A stretch of 64,000 bases of DNA from Kribbella pratensis (GCF_004366075.1 NZ_SODU01000005.1:372001-436000); one strand, 5' to 3'. Positions 1-8,593 are shown, counted from the first letter of the stretch. Notes: generated from the letters alone by a model not told the origin. Numbers and translations are program-made.

Positions 1-543
1 GACCGGATCCTCGATGTCGTCCAGGCGCTGATCGGTCCCGCGCTCGGCGCCCAGTCGATGTTCTACTTCAAGCCGCCGGGCGCCCGCGGGCAGGCGCTGC
101 ACCAGGACAACACGTTCCTGCGCGCCGACCCGGAGACCTGTCTCGCGGCCTGGATCGCGGTCGACGACGTGGACGCGGACAACGGCGGACTGGCAGTCGT
201 CCCGGGCTCGCACAAGACCGAGCTGGTCTGCCCCGAGCCGGCTGACCTGACCGAATCCTTCACCAGCGTCGAGGTCCCGGTGCCGGACGGCCTCAGCAAG
301 GTACAGACGAAGATGAAGGCCGGCGACGTCCTCTTCTTCCACGGCAGTGTCGTCCACGGCTCCCGCCCGAACTCCACCGACGACCGCTTCCGGCGGTCGC
401 TGATCTTCCACTACATCCCCGAGGACAGCGTGGAGATCGCGGCCTTCTACAACCCTCTGGTCCGCCCCGACCGCCGCGAGACGGTCCTCCCCGAAGCCAT
501 CGGCGGCGGCCCCTGCGGCGACTACGCCCAGGCCGAGCCGTAA
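1..543 (+). CDS. Phytanoyl-CoA dioxygenase (PhyH) family protein, C-terminal part
   Basis: The reading frame is open from base 1, so the 5' end lies outside the window and about 180 residues are visible. PhyH-family enzymes are Fe(II)/2-oxoglutarate oxygenases that hydroxylate small molecules or acyl-CoAs. The iron-binding HxD is visible as HQD, followed by the distal His in the HGSVVHGSRPN stretch and the Arg of FRRSLIFHY that would hold 2-oxoglutarate. The WIAVDDVDADNGGL and VVPGSHK segments are typical of the family's double-stranded beta-helix core. The gene ends one base before the stop codon of the convergent dehydrogenase gene. Family assignment is firm; the substrate is unknown. Confidence 0.85.
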   Translation, partial: DRILDVVQALIGPALGAQSMFYFKPPGARGQALHQDNTFLRADPETCLAAWIAVDDVDADNGGLAVVPGSHKTELVCPEPADLTESFTSVEVPVPDGLSKVQTKMKAGDVLFFHGSVVHGSRPNSTDDRFRRSLIFHYIPEDSVEIAAFYNPLVRPDRRETVLPEAIGGGPCGDYAQAEP

Positions 544-544
544 G

Positions 545-2323
545 TCAGTTGGAGTAGTCGCGGAAGCCTCGGCCGGTTTTGCGGCCGAGGTAGCCGGCCG
601 TCACCAGGTGCTCCAGCAGCGGAGCAGGGGCGAAGCCGGGCTCGCGGAACTCCAGGTACAAGGTGCGTTGAATAGCGAGCGAGACGTCCAGCCCGACCAC
701 GTCGAGCAGGGCGAACGGGCCCATCGGCAGGCGGCAGCCGAGCTTCATCGCGGCGTCGATGTCGTCGACGCCGGCGTAGTGCGCCTCGAGCATCCGGACC
801 GCGTCGTTGAGGTACGGGAACAGCAGCGCGTTCACGATGAAGCCGGCCCGGTCGCCGCACCGCACCGGGTGCTTGCCTGCGGCAACGGCCACGGCGGCCA
901 CCGTGTCGGCGACCTCGGGGGCGGTGCTGACGGTACTGACGACCTCGACGAGCTGCATCACCGGCGCCGGGTTGAAGAAGTGCAGCCCGACCACGTCACT
1001 CGGCCGCTTGGTCGCCATCGCCAGGTCGATCACCGGCAGACTCGACGTGGTGGTCGCCAGGATCGCGCCCGGCTTGCAGATCTCGTCGAACGTCTCGAAC
1101 AGCGCCTGCTTGACGCTGAGCTCCTCGACGACGGCCTCGATCACCAGGTCGGCATGCGCGAGGTCGTCGAGCTTCGCCGTACCGGTCACCCGGCGCAGCG
1201 CGGCGTCCCGCTCCTCCGTGGACAGCTTGCCGCGCTGAACGCCCTTCTCCAGCGAGCGCTCCAGCACGCCGCGGACCCGGTCGACCTTCTCGGTACCGCG
1301 AGCGACGTACAGCACGTCGTACCCGGCCTTGGCGAGGACCTCGACGATGCCGACCGCCATCGTGCCGGAGCCGACGACGCCGACCTGCTTGACCGGGCGG
1401 ATCGGCACACCGTCCGCCGACACGACCGGGGTGTTCTCGTCGTCGACCACGACCGGCGAGTCCGGCGACTCGTAGGTGTAGAAGCCGCGCCCGGTCTTCC
1501 GGCCGAGGAGGCCCGCGGTCACCATCTGCTTGAGGATCGGGGCCGGCGCGTGCAGCCGGTTCCGGCCCTGCTTGTACATCGTGTCGAGAATCTCGTACGC
1601 CGTGTCGAGGCCGATCAGGTCGAGCAACGCCAGCGGACCCATCGGGTACCCGCAACCGAGCCGCATCGCCGCGTCGACGTCCTCGCGGGTCGCATAGCGC
1701 GACTCGACCATGGAGACCGCGTGGTTCAGGTACCCGAACAACAGCGCGTTGGCGATGAACCCGGCCCGGTCCGCCGCGACGACCGGGACCTTGTCGAGCC
1801 GGCGGGCCAGCGCCTGCACGTCCTCGACCACGTCCGGCTCGGTGACCACAGTCTTGATCACCTCGACGAACTCCTGCACCGGCGCCGGGTTGAAGAAGTG
1901 TATCCCGACCACGCGCCGCGGGCGCTGGGTGGCGACGGAGATCTCGGTGACCGACAACGACGACGTGTTGGTCGCCAGAATCGCGTCCTCGCGGACGACC
2001 TTGTCCAGTGCGGCGAAGATCTCGCGCTTCAGCTCGAGCCGCTCGACCACGGCCTCGATCACCAGGTCGCAGTCCGCGAGCGCCTCCAGCGAGGTGGCGA
2101 ACGTGACCCGGTCGAACAGCGCCTGCTGGTCCTCGACCGACAGTTTGCCGCGCTTCACGGCACGGTCGGTCGAGTGCTGGATGTGCCCGCGGCCGCGCTC
2201 GACGGCTTCCTCGTCACGCTCGACACCGACGACCGTCAGGCCGTTGCGCGCGAACACCTCGGCAATCCCGGCGCCCATCGTGCCGAGACCCACCACACCC
2301 ACCGTCGTCAATTCCCGAGCCAT
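545..2323 (-). CDS. Tandem-duplicated 3-hydroxyacyl-CoA dehydrogenase (FadB2-like, two full domains)
   Basis: This 592-residue protein is two complete 3-hydroxybutyryl-CoA dehydrogenase units in one chain, each about 285 residues. It should oxidise 3-hydroxyacyl-CoA with NAD+ in fatty-acid or butyrate metabolism. Each half has its own Rossmann loop (GLGTMGAG, then GSGTMAVG), a VIEAVVE strand, a HFFNPAPV catalytic-His segment, a DRAGFI/NALLF stretch and a final LGRKTGRGF. Both halves keep the catalytic residues, so neither looks dead. Usual family members are about 285 aa singles or a multifunctional FadB. I prefer the ATG at 2323 over a GTG nine bases upstream; a CATAGT -10-like hexamer ends 7 nt before that ATG and no Shine-Dalgarno is visible. 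Confidence 0.88.
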   Translation of the reverse strand: MARELTTVGVVGLGTMGAGIAEVFARNGLTVVGVERDEEAVERGRGHIQHSTDRAVKRGKLSVEDQQALFDRVTFATSLEALADCDLVIEAVVERLELKREIFAALDKVVREDAILATNTSSLSVTEISVATQRPRRVVGIHFFNPAPVQEFVEVIKTVVTEPDVVEDVQALARRLDKVPVVAADRAGFIANALLFGYLNHAVSMVESRYATREDVDAAMRLGCGYPMGPLALLDLIGLDTAYEILDTMYKQGRNRLHAPAPILKQMVTAGLLGRKTGRGFYTYESPDSPVVVDDENTPVVSADGVPIRPVKQVGVVGSGTMAVGIVEVLAKAGYDVLYVARGTEKVDRVRGVLERSLEKGVQRGKLSTEERDAALRRVTGTAKLDDLAHADLVIEAVVEELSVKQALFETFDEICKPGAILATTTSSLPVIDLAMATKRPSDVVGLHFFNPAPVMQLVEVVSTVSTAPEVADTVAAVAVAAGKHPVRCGDRAGFIVNALLFPYLNDAVRMLEAHYAGVDDIDAAMKLGCRLPMGPFALLDVVGLDVSLAIQRTLYLEFREPGFAPAPLLEHLVTAGYLGRKTGRGFRDYSN

Positions 2324-2396
2324 GCTGTGCACTATGCCAGTCCAGGCACTGGTAAGCCCATGAGCTGCGTCACCGGCGAGGTCAACCTCACACAGC

Positions 2397-2852
2397 TCAC
2401 ACTGTCTCGTCGATGACGACCGGAGTCGCCATCCAGCCGTCGAGCAGCCACCACGGGTCAGGTGCGCCCTGGAGTGCGGCGGCGATCGGTCGCGGCCGGA
2501 GGTCGCAGGCGGCGAGGTCTGCCACCGGGAGCCAGACGGCGCGATAGCTCCCCCGCTCCGAGTCGGCCGGGCTGTCCAGCTCCGGGCCGTCGCCGGTGCC
2601 GAACTCGCCGCCGATCACGTCGGCGACGAAGTAGTGCTGCGTGCTGTCGCCGAAATGCACGACCGCGACGGCAGAGCGGATCTTCACCAGCAGGCCGAGT
2701 TCCTCGTGAACCTCCCGGTGCGCGGCCTCCGCCGGGCTCTCGCCGTCCTCGACCTGACCGCCGGGCAGCACGTGGTACGTCCGCCCGTCGCGAACCCGCT
2801 CGATCGCGGCGATCCCGTGCTCGCCGAGCAGTACGACACCGGCGCGGATCAC
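2397..2852 (-). CDS. Nudix hydrolase
   Basis: The 151-residue protein carries a full Nudix box, beginning GGQVEDGESP and ending REVHEELGLL, which binds the divalent cation and cleaves nucleoside diphosphates linked to another group. The substrate cannot be read from sequence. The start is a GTG whose last two bases belong to the TGA of the upstream methyltransferase gene (GTGA overlap), so translation is probably coupled. It is the third gene of a minus-strand unit: TfoX-like, methyltransferase, Nudix. Confidence 0.9.
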   Translation of the reverse strand: MIRAGVVLLGEHGIAAIERVRDGRTYHVLPGGQVEDGESPAEAAHREVHEELGLLVKIRSAVAVVHFGDSTQHYFVADVIGGEFGTGDGPELDSPADSERGSYRAVWLPVADLAACDLRPRPIAAALQGAPDPWWLLDGWMATPVVIDETV

Positions 2853-3730
2853 GAGCGCGTCGCCAGGATCTGGAACCAGGTGCCGATCTTCGAGTCACCG
2901 CGTTCCAGCCGCGCGACCGTCCACCCGGTCGCGGTCAGCAACTCACGGAGCGGATCTTCCTGCCAGAGAACGAAATGCCGCGGCAGGTCCAGGTGCCGGT
3001 TCGACCACTCCTCGCCTTTGCCCTCCCGGGTCGCGAACGCGAGGATCGGCGCGGAACGGGCCGCCTTCCGTAGTACGTCGACCAGTTGCGCGCGATCGAA
3101 GTGCAGGAACACCGCGCTCGCGTACACGGCGTCGTACGGACCGCCGAAGTCGTCGGTGATCGCGTTCAACCGGTCGGCGGCGTACCCGTCGGATCGCATC
3201 ATGCCGACGAACGCCTGCGTCGCGTCGGTACGGCGTACGACGTACCCGCGGCTCTCCAGCTCGATCGCGTCCTTGCCGGTGCCGCTGCCGAGCTCGAGCA
3301 CCCGTCCGCCCGGTGCGAGGTGTTCGGCGAGCAGGTCGATCAACAGGTGGTTGGGGTCCTTGGGGATCGAGTCGCGGAACTTGCCGGCGGCCTGCTCGTA
3401 CGCCGCGAGCGTGAGCTCGTTGTCCGAGGCGACCCGGGTCCAGCCGTCGCCGGTGTGCTCGACGACGGCGGGCAGTTTGAGGCCGAGATCCAGCCCGAGG
3501 ACGACGACGGTCTCGCCGCGATGCAGGTCCGCGATCGACTGCAGCTCCTCGTCCGGCTGCTGGGTCAAATCGGGTACGACGGTCAGCCGCACCGCGAGCG
3601 CCTCGGCCAACCGAGCGCCGGCGGCCGCCTCGAACGACCCGGCGTACACGTGCACGACCCGCTCACCCACCACCGCGTCCTGGACGTCACCGGGCAGCAG
3701 CAGGATCCGGGCGGGACACATGAGGTTCAT
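2849..3730 (-). CDS. SAM-dependent methyltransferase with degenerate histidine-phosphatase-like N-terminal domain
   Basis: The C-terminal half (about residues 125-293) is a class I methyltransferase: VLELGSGTGKDA is motif I, followed by an acidic strand end (RRTDAT) and the DAVYASAVFLHF region. The first 110 residues follow the layout of a histidine phosphatase (YAGSF..A.LAEALA, then LHRGETVVVLGLDLGL), but all catalytic positions are lost: the RHG motif reads LPGD, and the second His of the GETVVV strand is absent. I therefore call a dead phosphatase fold fused to a methyltransferase. The open frame runs further upstream but overlaps the TfoX gene antiparallel in codon use; the ATG at 3730 overlaps the TfoX stop as ATGA and is the likely start. 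Substrate unknown. Confidence 0.8.
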   Translation of the reverse strand: MNLMCPARILLLPGDVQDAVVGERVVHVYAGSFEAAAGARLAEALAVRLTVVPDLTQQPDEELQSIADLHRGETVVVLGLDLGLKLPAVVEHTGDGWTRVASDNELTLAAYEQAAGKFRDSIPKDPNHLLIDLLAEHLAPGGRVLELGSGTGKDAIELESRGYVVRRTDATQAFVGMMRSDGYAADRLNAITDDFGGPYDAVYASAVFLHFDRAQLVDVLRKAARSAPILAFATREGKGEEWSNRHLDLPRHFVLWQEDPLRELLTATGWTVARLERGDSKIGTWFQILATRS

Positions 3731-4050
3731 CGATCGACGTACTCCAGGGCCTCGGCGGCGTAGTCCGGCCAGACACCGGACTGGTCGAGCGGGATCCTTA
3801 CCCACTCCTTCATCGGCCGACCCATTCCCGGATCGAACTGCTCCGCACCGGGGACCGCCAGTGCCTTCTCCCGCGGCTCGGGCGGGAGCTTGAAGGTCAT
3901 CGCGTCGCCGTACATCCCGGCGAGCACCTTCTTGCCGATCTTCAGGCACGGCATCCCGAACATGCTGCCGCGGACCACTCCGGCCCCTTCGAGCCCGGCC
4001 GCAACCGCGTCGTACGCCGCGACCGCCTCGTCGCTCACCTTCGGCATCAT
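3727..4050 (-). CDS. TfoX N-terminal domain protein
   Basis: A 107-residue protein matching the TfoX N-terminal domain alone: SMFGMPCLKIGKKVLAGMYG is the characteristic segment. In gamma-proteobacteria TfoX regulates competence; short single-domain versions like this are common in actinobacteria and their role is unknown. The ATG at 4050 has a GGAAGG Shine-Dalgarno at good distance, whereas the GTG codons 6 and 9 bases upstream sit inside that site. It heads the three-gene minus-strand unit and overlaps the next gene as ATGA. It is divergent from nucS, 49 bp away. Confidence 0.85.
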   Translation of the reverse strand: MMPKVSDEAVAAYDAVAAGLEGAGVVRGSMFGMPCLKIGKKVLAGMYGDAMTFKLPPEPREKALAVPGAEQFDPGMGRPMKEWVRIPLDQSGVWPDYAAEALEYVDR

Positions 4051-4085
4051 GCTCACCACCTTCCCACTCCGTAGCCCCGGTGCAC

Positions 4086-4091
4086 TACCGT
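4086..4091 (+). promoter_or_regulatory. -10 box of nucS (leaderless)
   Basis: TACCGT lies 8 nt before the GTG start of nucS and fits the TANNNT -10 pattern of actinobacterial leaderless promoters. No ribosome binding site precedes the GTG. A convincing -35 is not visible. Confidence 0.45.
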
Positions 4092-4099
4092 GCTTTCTC

Positions 4100-4759
4100 G
4101 TGCGCTTGGTGATTGCTACGTGTTCTGTTGACTACTCGGGGCGGCTGACGGCTCATCTGCCGATGGCGCCGCGGCTGCTGATGGTGAAGGCGGACGGGTC
4201 CGTGCTGATCCACGCCGACGGCGGGTCGTACAAACCGCTGAACTGGATGTCGCCGCCGTGCAAGCTGACGGAGGACGAGGGGGTCTGGAGCGTCACCAAC
4301 AAGGCTGGTGAGGAGCTGCGGATCACCATCGAGGAGGTGCACAGCGACACGGCGTACGAGCTCGGGACGGATCCCGGCCTGATCAAGGACGGTGTCGAGG
4401 CGCATCTCCAGGAGCTGCTCGCCGAGCACGTCCACACGTTCGGTGAGGGCTGGACGCTGGTACGCCGGGAGTACCCGACCGCGATCGGCCCGGTCGACCT
4501 GCTGCTCCGTGACGCCGACGGCAAGCACGTCGCGGTCGAGATCAAGCGCCGCGGCGAGATCGACGGCGTCGAACAGCTGACCCGGTACGTCGAACTCCTC
4601 AACCGCGACCCCCTGCTGGCCCCGGTCCGTGGGATCTTCGCCGCCCAGCTGATCAAGCCGCAGGCACAGTTCCTCGCCACCGACCGCGGCCTCGACTGCC
4701 TCACCGTCGACTACGACGCCCTCCGCGGCATGGAGTCCGACGTCCTCCGGCTGTTCTAG
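4100..4759 (+). CDS. nucS: Mismatch-specific endonuclease NucS (EndoMS)
   Basis: NucS cuts both strands at mismatched bases and provides non-canonical mismatch repair in actinobacteria lacking MutS/MutL. The 219-residue product follows mycobacterial NucS along its length: VRLVIATCSVDY at the N-terminus, YKPLNWMSPPC, ELGTDPGLIKDGVEAHLQ, and the RecB-like nuclease core GPVDLLLRD...VAVEIKRRGEIDGVEQLTRY holding the catalytic Asp and the ExK pair. The C-terminus ends in RLF, resembling the clamp-binding tail reported for the family. The frame is open further upstream, but homology starts at the GTG at 4100 and the upstream stretch is antisense to the TfoX gene. A terminator-like hairpin follows. 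Confidence 0.95.
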   Translation: MRLVIATCSVDYSGRLTAHLPMAPRLLMVKADGSVLIHADGGSYKPLNWMSPPCKLTEDEGVWSVTNKAGEELRITIEEVHSDTAYELGTDPGLIKDGVEAHLQELLAEHVHTFGEGWTLVRREYPTAIGPVDLLLRDADGKHVAVEIKRRGEIDGVEQLTRYVELLNRDPLLAPVRGIFAAQLIKPQAQFLATDRGLDCLTVDYDALRGMESDVLRLF

Positions 4760-4780
4760 CTCCTGACAAAGCAGGTAATT

Positions 4781-4796
4781 TGCCCGATTTCGGGCA
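4781..4796 (+). terminator. Hairpin downstream of nucS
   Basis: TGCCCGATTTCGGGCA folds into a 6 bp GC-rich stem with a 4-base loop 21 nt after the nucS stop. There is no U-tract, as is common in actinobacteria. Confidence 0.45.
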
Positions 4797-4837
4797 GATG
4801 CTTGGCGTTGGCCCCGGAAAGACTGCATGGTGGACCA

Positions 4838-5122
4838 GTGATCAGTGAGGCGGCGGCCGTGGAGCCGGTCGACGAGCTGGCCGATCAGGTCAGCCGCACG
4901 ACCGGACTGTCGGCGGATGTCGCGCGGCGCGTGGTCGCCGACGTACTGGCCTATTTCACCGAGACGACCGAGGAGTACGTCCGGCGCCGGCACCGTGAGC
5001 TGCAGACCTACGGCGCCCGCAACGACGAGATCTTCGCCCGTCTCGGCACCGAGCTCCGGCACTGGCCGGTCCGCTCACCCGAACTCTCCGCCCGCCAGCT
5101 ACGACGGATCGTCTACGGCTGA
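4838..5122 (+). CDS. Conserved-looking helical protein of unknown function
   Basis: About 94 residues, mostly alpha-helical and charged, with no signal peptide or membrane segment. It contains ELADQVSRTTGLSADVARRVV, which could be a helix-turn-helix, then a basic RRRHRELQTYGARNDEIF helix. I do not recognise the family. The frame opens at a TTG at 4802, but the GTG at 4838 is the more credible start; a GGTGGA sits close upstream. It lies 48 bp upstream of glmS on the same strand. Confidence 0.6.
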   Translation: MISEAAAVEPVDELADQVSRTTGLSADVARRVVADVLAYFTETTEEYVRRRHRELQTYGARNDEIFARLGTELRHWPVRSPELSARQLRRIVYG

Positions 5123-5170
5123 CGGGCCACTCTGGCACGACCGAGAAGACCTACGAAGGGGCACCACTAC

Positions 5171-6991
5171 ATGTGCGGAATCGTCGGGTACGTCGGCACC
5201 AAGCCGGCCGCGCCCATCCTGGTGGACGGACTGGCCCGGCTCGAGTACCGGGGCTACGACTCGGCGGGCGTCGCCGTCCTCGGGTCCAGCGAGCTGAAGG
5301 TGCACAAGGACGCCGGCCGGGTCCGTGAGCTGGAGGCGTCGCTGCCGAAGCGCTTCGGCGGCAAGCTCGGCATCGGCCACACCCGGTGGGCCACCCACGG
5401 CGGCCCGAGCAAGGACAACGCGCACCCCCACACCAGCGGCAACGAGCGGATCGCGGTCGTGCACAACGGCATCTTCGACAACGCCGGTGCGATTCGCGCG
5501 CAGCTCGAGGACGCCGGCGTCAAGCTGCGCTCCGAGACCGACACCGAGGTGCTCGCGCACCTGATCGAGCAGTCCGACGGCGCCACCCTCGAGGAGAAGG
5601 TGATGGCCGCCCTGCGCCGGATCGAGGGCACCTACGGCATCGCGGTGATCGACCTCGACTTCCCGGACCGGATCGTGGTCGCCCGCAACGGCAGCCCGCT
5701 GATCCTCGGCATCGGCGACGGCGAGATGCACATCGCCTCCGACGCGGCCGCGCTGATCCGCTACACCCGCCAGGTCGTCTACTTGGACGACGGCGAGCTG
5801 GCCACCGTCCGCGCCGACGGCTACCGCACGTTCACCCAGGACGCGTCCCCGACCACCAAGACCGCCAAGACGGTCGAGTGGGAGGCCGAGGAGTTCGAGC
5901 GCGGTCTGCACGAGCACTTCATGATGAAGGAGATCCACGAGCAGCCGGACGCGGTCGGCCGGGTCATCCGGGGCCGTCTGGACGAGCGCTTCCACACCGT
6001 GCACCTCGGCGGCCTGAACATGGACGCCCGCGAGGCGCGGGAGATCAAGCGGGTCAAGATCCTCGGCTGCGGTTCGGCGTACTACGCAGGTCAGATGGGC
6101 GCGCAGTTCATCGAAGAGGTCGCGCGGATCCCCGCCGACGCGGAGCCGGCGTCCGAGTTCCGGTACCGCAACCCGGTGGTCGAGCGGGACACCCTGTACG
6201 TCGCGGTGTCGCAGTCCGGTGAAACCCTCGACACCCTGGTCGCGGTGCAGGAACTGAAGCGCAAGGGCGGCCGGGTGATCGGCCTGGTCAACGCGGTCGG
6301 TTCGAGCATCGCCCGTGAGGTCGACGGCGGCGTGTACCTGCACGCCGGCCCGGAGGTCTCGGTGGCGTCGACGAAGGCACTGACCAACATGGCGGTCGGG
6401 TTCGCGATGCTCGGCATCCACCTCGGCCGGATCCGGGACGTGTCCCCCGCCGACGGCCGCCGGCTGATCGAGGGCCTGAAGAAGCTGCCGGCGGACATCG
6501 CCGCGATCGTCGCCCAGGAGGAGGAGCTGGCCAAGATCGCCGGCCGCCTCGCCAAGCACGAGAGCCTGTTCTTCGTCGGCCGGACCCGCGGGTACCCGGT
6601 CGCGCGTGAGGGTGCGCAGAAGCTGAAGGAGATCTCGTACCGGCACGCCGAGGCGTACCAGACCTCCGAGCTGAAGCACGGCCCGCTGGCGCTGATCTCG
6701 CCGGACGTGCCGAGCGTCGCGATCGTCCCCGACGACGAGCTGCTCGACCGCAACATCGGCGCACTGCACGAGATCGGCGCCCGGTCCGGCCCGCTGTACG
6801 TCGTCACGCACCCGGGCGTCGAGATTCCGGACGGGGTCGCGGCGAAGATCGTCGTACCGAAGAACGAGCCCGAGCTGGACCCGATCCTGCTGACGATCCC
6901 GCTGCAGATCATCGCGTACTACGCCGCGGTCGCACTCGGCCACGACGTGGACAAGCCGCGCAACCTGGCGAAGTCGGTCACCGTCGAGTAG
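5171..6991 (+). CDS. glmS: Glutamine--fructose-6-phosphate aminotransferase (isomerizing)
   Basis: GlmS makes glucosamine-6-phosphate from fructose-6-phosphate and glutamine, the entry step to peptidoglycan and other amino sugars. The 606-residue protein has Cys2 as N-terminal nucleophile (MCGIVGYVG), a class II glutamine amidotransferase domain with the HTRWATHG and HNGIFDN segments (about 1-220), and two SIS sugar-isomerase domains (about 280-600) with SQSGETLDT and HGPLALI. It ends with the conserved KSVTVE tail. The start follows a GAAGGGG Shine-Dalgarno. It converges on the glutaminase gene with only 3 bp between stops. No glmS ribozyme is visible upstream. Confidence 0.95.
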   Translation: MCGIVGYVGTKPAAPILVDGLARLEYRGYDSAGVAVLGSSELKVHKDAGRVRELEASLPKRFGGKLGIGHTRWATHGGPSKDNAHPHTSGNERIAVVHNGIFDNAGAIRAQLEDAGVKLRSETDTEVLAHLIEQSDGATLEEKVMAALRRIEGTYGIAVIDLDFPDRIVVARNGSPLILGIGDGEMHIASDAAALIRYTRQVVYLDDGELATVRADGYRTFTQDASPTTKTAKTVEWEAEEFERGLHEHFMMKEIHEQPDAVGRVIRGRLDERFHTVHLGGLNMDAREAREIKRVKILGCGSAYYAGQMGAQFIEEVARIPADAEPASEFRYRNPVVERDTLYVAVSQSGETLDTLVAVQELKRKGGRVIGLVNAVGSSIAREVDGGVYLHAGPEVSVASTKALTNMAVGFAMLGIHLGRIRDVSPADGRRLIEGLKKLPADIAAIVAQEEELAKIAGRLAKHESLFFVGRTRGYPVAREGAQKLKEISYRHAEAYQTSELKHGPLALISPDVPSVAIVPDDELLDRNIGALHEIGARSGPLYVVTHPGVEIPDGVAAKIVVPKNEPELDPILLTIPLQIIAYYAAVALGHDVDKPRNLAKSVTVE

Positions 6992-6994
6992 AGG

Positions 6995-8434
6995 TCACAG
7001 GTGCTGGCCGGGCTGTCCCATGCGGCGCCCGGCCGCCCCGGCCTTCGCCGCGTCGGCGGCGTTCACCGTCACACCGCCCGACCCGGCCCGGGCTACGCCG
7101 CCGAGTGCGCGGTCGGCGGCGCTCGCTGCTTCGGCGCGCTTGTCGGCCTCGTTCATCTGGCCGCCGATCTGGTGTGCGGCGACGCGGCCGGCGGTCATGC
7201 CGCGGTACGGGTGCAGGCCGAACTCGTTGACCAGCCGCTTGCACACCTCGACCCCGCGCACCGAGTTGCCGACCGCGTCCAGCCGCGGTGAGAACACCAC
7301 GACGGCCATGCGCTTCGACGGCACCACCATCATGACGTTGCCGGACACCCCGCTCTTGGCCGGCAGCCCGACCTGGTTCGAGAACTGTCCGGAGTCGTTG
7401 TACATCCCGCTGTGGCCCATCACGGACAGCACCCGCGCAGCGGTGTCCGCGGAGAACACCTGCTTGCCGCTCAACGGTGCGACTCCATTGTTCGCGAGCG
7501 TCGCGCCGGCCTTGGCCAAGCGCTCGGCGTTCATGGTGAGCGAACAGACCATCGTGTAGAACTCGGTGGCGTCCTCCGGGGCACGCCGGTCGGTCGGACC
7601 GGCGCCGTACAGCTTCCCCACCTTCGCCAGCGCGTTGGCGAACGCGACGTTGCCGAACCCGGTGTCGCGCTCGGCCAGGAACGTCGCACCGTGCACCTGC
7701 GGCCGCTCGCCCGTCATCGCCCTCCACGTGTCCTGGACGGTGGCCAGCCGGCCGGACTGATCCTTGCCGGACTCGACCAGCGCGAGCGTCCCGATCGCTC
7801 CGGCGTTGATCATCGGATTGTGCGGCCTGCCGTCCCGGCTGAGCGACAGCAAGGGATCGTTGAAGGGACCACCGCTCTGCTCCTGGCCGATCCAGCGGTG
7901 CACCTCCTCCGGGCCGAGCTGCTCCAGCGCGATCGCGTAGCTGAACGGCTTCGAGGTCGACTGCACGCTGAACTCTTCCGCGGTGTCGCCGATCGAGAAC
8001 ACCTGACCGTCGGCGGTGCAGATCGCGATCCCGAACTTCTCCGGATCCGCGTCCCGCAAGGTCGGGATGTAGTCCGCGACCTCGCCGGACCGCTCGTCCA
8101 GCAGGTCGGTATGGATCCGCTCCACCGCGTGCGCGAACTCCGCGAACTCGTCTGCGGGGACCGCGAGGTCACCGGTCAGCGTTCGCTGGATCACCCCGTG
8201 CTGCGCGACCTCGGCGAACGTGTCGAAGTCGAGCTGCACCGGTTGGGCGTACGGCGTGATCGCCGGCCGGCCGGCGGCGTCACGGACGCCGTCCAGCGCC
8301 ACCCGTACCCGCGGATCGTCCGGCATGATGCCGGCCCGGCCGAGCGTGTTGAGCAATTCCCAGGACCAGATCCGGCCGTCGCCGTCCTCGTCGATCTCCA
8401 CGTACGACCGGAGCAGCTTCTCCGCAACGTCCAT
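6995..8434 (-). CDS. glsA: Glutaminase with N-terminal EF-hand
   Basis: The enzyme hydrolyses glutamine to glutamate and ammonia. Residues about 110-400 are the glutaminase (serine-dependent beta-lactamase-like) domain: the SxxK pair is S159/K162 in VQSTSKPF, followed by HNPMINAGAI and the GGPFNDP segment. These stretches resemble animal kidney-type glutaminase. The first 30 residues form a canonical EF-hand calcium loop, D15 to E26 (DEDGDGRIWSWE), followed by about 70 residues of linker. The last 80 residues are Ala/Gly-rich and low complexity. At 479 aa it is longer than the typical 300 aa bacterial enzyme because of these two ends. Confidence 0.9.
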   Translation of the reverse strand: MDVAEKLLRSYVEIDEDGDGRIWSWELLNTLGRAGIMPDDPRVRVALDGVRDAAGRPAITPYAQPVQLDFDTFAEVAQHGVIQRTLTGDLAVPADEFAEFAHAVERIHTDLLDERSGEVADYIPTLRDADPEKFGIAICTADGQVFSIGDTAEEFSVQSTSKPFSYAIALEQLGPEEVHRWIGQEQSGGPFNDPLLSLSRDGRPHNPMINAGAIGTLALVESGKDQSGRLATVQDTWRAMTGERPQVHGATFLAERDTGFGNVAFANALAKVGKLYGAGPTDRRAPEDATEFYTMVCSLTMNAERLAKAGATLANNGVAPLSGKQVFSADTAARVLSVMGHSGMYNDSGQFSNQVGLPAKSGVSGNVMMVVPSKRMAVVVFSPRLDAVGNSVRGVEVCKRLVNEFGLHPYRGMTAGRVAAHQIGGQMNEADKRAEAASAADRALGGVARAGSGGVTVNAADAAKAGAAGRRMGQPGQHL

Positions 8435-8508
8435 TGGCTGCTTCCTTCCCCAGCTGGCGGCAGGCGGGCGCGCACGACCACACTGTCGGCACTGTCGGCG
8501 CGCAGCAG

Positions 8509-8593
8509 CTTGTCCAACTTGTGTTTCCAGAGCAGTCGCCTGGTGTTACGGCGACGTCAAACGAATCTGTTGTAGGACAAGTTGGCTGCTTGT
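8509..8593. promoter_or_regulatory. Cluster of CTTGT/ACAAG half-sites before the dehydratase-GntR operon
   Basis: Four CTTGT half-sites occur in 85 bp: direct repeats at 8509-8513 and 8518-8522, an inverted copy (ACAAG) at 8577-8581 and another at 8589-8593. A 9-base inverted repeat pairs CCAACTTGT (8514-8522) with ACAAGTTGG (8577-8585). They sit in the only intergenic space upstream of the operon that encodes an FCD-type GntR regulator, so they are candidate binding sites for it. Confidence 0.5.

Noticed and set aside
608..2416. Long plus-strand open frame opposite the dehydrogenase gene
   Set aside because: It is antisense to a gene with clear motifs. Its translation is Arg/His-rich with no recognisable motif, as expected for a high-GC shadow frame.
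5123..5170. glmS ribozyme
   Set aside because: The 48 bp upstream of glmS are too short and lack the ribozyme core; the ribozyme is not expected in actinobacteria.
5099..6943. Long minus-strand open frame opposite glmS
   Set aside because: Shadow of glmS with no motifs; glmS is certain.
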